From positions 1 to 7,169 of the forward strand of contig DAOUKZ010000148.1 of the NCBI GenBank assembly GCA_034420775.1: a stretch of DNA of 7,169 nucleotides, written 5' to 3'. The position numbers and the translations under genes are program-made. The number at the start of each line of letters is the position of its first letter. Position 1 is the first letter of the stretch. Positions 6,164 to 7,169 of this stretch are shown here, piece after piece. The notes beneath the pieces were generated by a model. The model was given only the letters and a program-made list of their open reading frames with translations. It did not search any database and had not been told where the DNA came from. The DNA comes from DAOUKH01 sp034420775. Its GTDB lineage: Bacteria; Chloroflexota; Dehalococcoidia; SHYB01.

Positions 6164-6658
6164 CTAGCCGTTGAGGTCCTCCTTGCCGTACATCCAGATG
6201 AGGGTCATGCGGGACGTGAGCACGTCCGCGCCGTCCTGGTTGGTGAAGTTGCCCTCGAAGGTGACGAGGAGCATCGCCCCGCCGTCGTCGCGGGGGCTTT
6301 CCTTCAGGTTGGCCAGCTTGCCTCTTCCGGTGAGCACGTCGCCGGGCCGGATGGGGGCCTTGCGGAGGTATTCGAGCCCGCCGTTGAGTCCCACGCGGTA
6401 CTTGGGCAGAGCGTTCTTGATCTTGTCGTAGATGCCGCCTATGAAGCCGAGGCGCGTCCCGAAGCTGGGCGGAGCGATGATGGAGCCGTACTCGGAGGCT
6501 TCGCCGGTGGCCTCGTCGTAGTACGCCGGGTCCGGCTTGTTGGGCCACGCGATGGCGGTGGCGAAGTTCTGAATGTCGTGCTTCTCGATCTCGACGACGA
6601 TGGGATTGGACTCGACGTCCACGAGCGCTTCGGCCTCGGGGGTGATCACCAGGGGCAT
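6164..6658 (-). CDS. MaoC N-terminal-type (FAS1 dehydratase-like) hotdog protein, partner subunit
   Basis: The 164-aa product resembles the MaoC dehydratase N-terminal domain family. Visible features are EIEKHDIQNFATAIAWPNKP (23-42), the YYDEATGEASEYGSIIAPPSF segment (from 47), LNGGLEYLRKAPIRPGDVLTG (91-111, in the usual strand-turn position) and TFEGNFTNQDGADVLTSRMT (133-152). It has no hydratase Asp/His motif, as expected for the substrate-binding half. The catalytic-type half is the next gene, so the two probably form one (R)-type hydratase. The start is ATG 6658, preceded by AAGGAGAG at an ideal distance. The open frame continues upstream to 7159, but that part runs through the promoter and an unrelated gene in another frame. 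It is first in the four-gene operon. Confidence 0.85.
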   Translation of the reverse strand: MPLVITPEAEALVDVESNPIVVEIEKHDIQNFATAIAWPNKPDPAYYDEATGEASEYGSIIAPPSFGTRLGFIGGIYDKIKNALPKYRVGLNGGLEYLRKAPIRPGDVLTGRGKLANLKESPRDDGGAMLLVTFEGNFTNQDGADVLTSRMTLIWMYGKEDLNG

Positions 6659-6665
6659 GGGGCCT

Positions 6666-6673
6666 CTCTCCTT
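6666..6673 (-). promoter_or_regulatory. Strong Shine-Dalgarno site fixing the start at 6658
   Basis: AAGGAGAG on the minus strand, with its GGAG nine bases before ATG 6658, is the best ribosome binding site in the window. It settles the start of the first operon gene against a much longer open frame reaching 7159, whose first 167 codons would be spurious. Confidence 0.75.
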
Positions 6674-6704
6674 TTCGCGGCAGGGGCGGGACGCAACGCG
6701 GCCC

Positions 6705-6733
6705 ATGATAGCCCGCGGCAAATCGGTGGGCAA
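6705..6733 (-). promoter_or_regulatory. Sigma70-like promoter of the hydratase/CoA-transferase operon
   Basis: On the minus strand TTGCCC (6728-6733; 4 of 6 to TTGACA) and TATCAT (6705-6710; 5 of 6 to TATAAT) are separated by exactly 17 bases. Transcription would start near 6698, giving a leader of about 40 bases that contains the Shine-Dalgarno site at 6666-6673. This is the best promoter match in the window. It separates the operon from the small genes upstream, whose last stop is at 6766. Confidence 0.55.
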
Positions 6734-6765
6734 GGAAGGCCGTGGGACGGTAACGGCAGCGAGGG

Positions 6766-7095
6766 CTACACGCGGAAGCGGTTGAGGAAGCCCAGCTTTG
6801 CCTTGGCCGCGGGGCCGGCGCGAAGGCCGCTGAGGAACTCTTTTTCGCCCCTCTCCAACTGCTTCAGCGCCGGTTCGGGTAGGTCCATGATTTGCCGAAG
6901 TTCGTTCAGGCGCTGCGGTAGGGTCCGGGCGACCTCGTTGCGTACGCCTCGGATGCCTTGAAGGGTTTCCAGGATGGCCTGGGAGAGCACGGACAGGGCG
7001 GCGTAGTGCGCGTAGCGTTCGTTCGTCTCGACGGCTCGCCGCAGGTTGGCTCCGGCGACCTTCAGGGCCTGCAGGGTTTCGGCGTCTCGTGCCAC
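6766..7095 (-). CDS. Small helical protein of unknown function
   Basis: I do not recognise this 109-aa product. It is rich in Ala, Leu, Arg and Glu and reads as nearly all alpha-helix, for example ETLQALKVAGANLRRAVETN (6-25) and VARTLPQRLNELRQIMDLPE (55-74), with a basic C-terminus ending FLNRFRV. There is no signal peptide, membrane segment or cysteine. Coding is supported by a GTG start with GGGAGG (7102-7107 on the minus strand) six bases upstream, and by its position 23 bases after the stop of another gene, which suggests co-transcription. A short GCCGT/ACGGC hairpin at 6739-6757 follows its stop but has only a weak T stretch. A helical adaptor or chaperone-like role would be a guess. Confidence 0.65.
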   Translation of the reverse strand: MARDAETLQALKVAGANLRRAVETNERYAHYAALSVLSQAILETLQGIRGVRNEVARTLPQRLNELRQIMDLPEPALKQLERGEKEFLSGLRAGPAAKAKLGFLNRFRV

Positions 7096-7118
7096 GTTGT
7101 TCCTCCCGGCGTCGCGGG

Positions 7119-7169
7119 TCAGTTGCGGCGGAGGTAGAGCAGGAACTCTTCCTTGCCAACTTCGCGGCC
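7119..7169 (-). CDS. C-terminal end of an unidentified gene, cut by window edge
   Basis: The last 16 codons of a minus-strand frame enter from the right edge and end with TGA at 7119-7121. The residues are GREVGKEEFLLYLRRN. The 23-base spacing to the next gene, with a good Shine-Dalgarno site inside it, supports a real upstream cistron in the same transcript. The piece is too short to assign to a family. Confidence 0.45.
   Translation of the reverse strand, partial: GREVGKEEFLLYLRRN

Noticed and set aside
4534..6174. Plus-strand open frame of 546 codons opposite the second CoA-transferase and hydratase genes
   Set aside because: Low-complexity V/D/G/H/L composition without motifs. It is the mirror of three well-supported minus-strand genes.
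6659..7159. Extension of the 164-aa hotdog protein to a 331-residue frame starting at 7159
   Set aside because: The added part is Arg/Pro-rich without motifs, runs through a promoter and another gene, and a strong ribosome binding site fixes the start at 6658.

Overview
This is a GC-rich window from a bacterium, with tightly packed genes, several GTG starts and good Shine-Dalgarno sites. Family III CoA-transferases, split MaoC-type hydratases and a cobalamin-dependent-type radical SAM protein together would suit an uncultured Chloroflexota (SAR202/Dehalococcoidia-like) or an actinobacterial lineage. That placement is inferred from gene content only; the window holds no rRNA or tRNA. Six of the seven stop codons visible end in TAG, which is unusual.

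Layout. (1) Positions 1-1122, minus: most of a YbjT-like NAD(P)-binding protein with the start of a DUF2867 domain, running off the left edge. (2) Positions 1123-1419: a divergent intergenic region with a possible leaderless promoter for the YbjT-like gene, an operator-like dyad (1162-1180), an extended -10 promoter (1200-1208) and a stem-loop leader (1275-1333). (3) Positions 1420-2877, plus: a B12-binding radical SAM protein resembling the hopanoid C-3 methylase HpnR. Its N-terminal similarity starts upstream of any standard start codon. (4) Positions 2878-3241: a 364-base gap between convergent genes, holding a promoter-like site, inverted and direct repeats and a terminator-like hairpin. 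(5) Positions 3242-6658, minus: a four-gene operon with a sigma70-like promoter at 6705-6733. In transcription order it encodes a 164-aa MaoC N-terminal-type hotdog protein, a 140-aa MaoC-type hydratase, a family III CoA-transferase that seems to lack the catalytic Asp, and a second family III CoA-transferase that has it. (6) Positions 6766-7169, minus: a 109-aa helical protein of unknown function and the last 16 codons of another gene.

How the genes may work together. The operon looks like an acid-activation and hydration module. A probably heteromeric CoA-transferase would move CoA onto a carboxylic acid, and a two-part hotdog hydratase would add water to (or remove it from) the CoA thioester. 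No dehydrogenase, thiolase or lyase lies within the window, so the substrate cannot be named. The mesaconyl-CoA transferase/hydratase steps of the 3-hydroxypropionate bicycle are a chemical parallel only. The most informative anomalies are the Asp-less/Asp-bearing CoA-transferase pair, the missing start and in-frame amber codon before the radical SAM gene, and the repeat-rich convergent gap.
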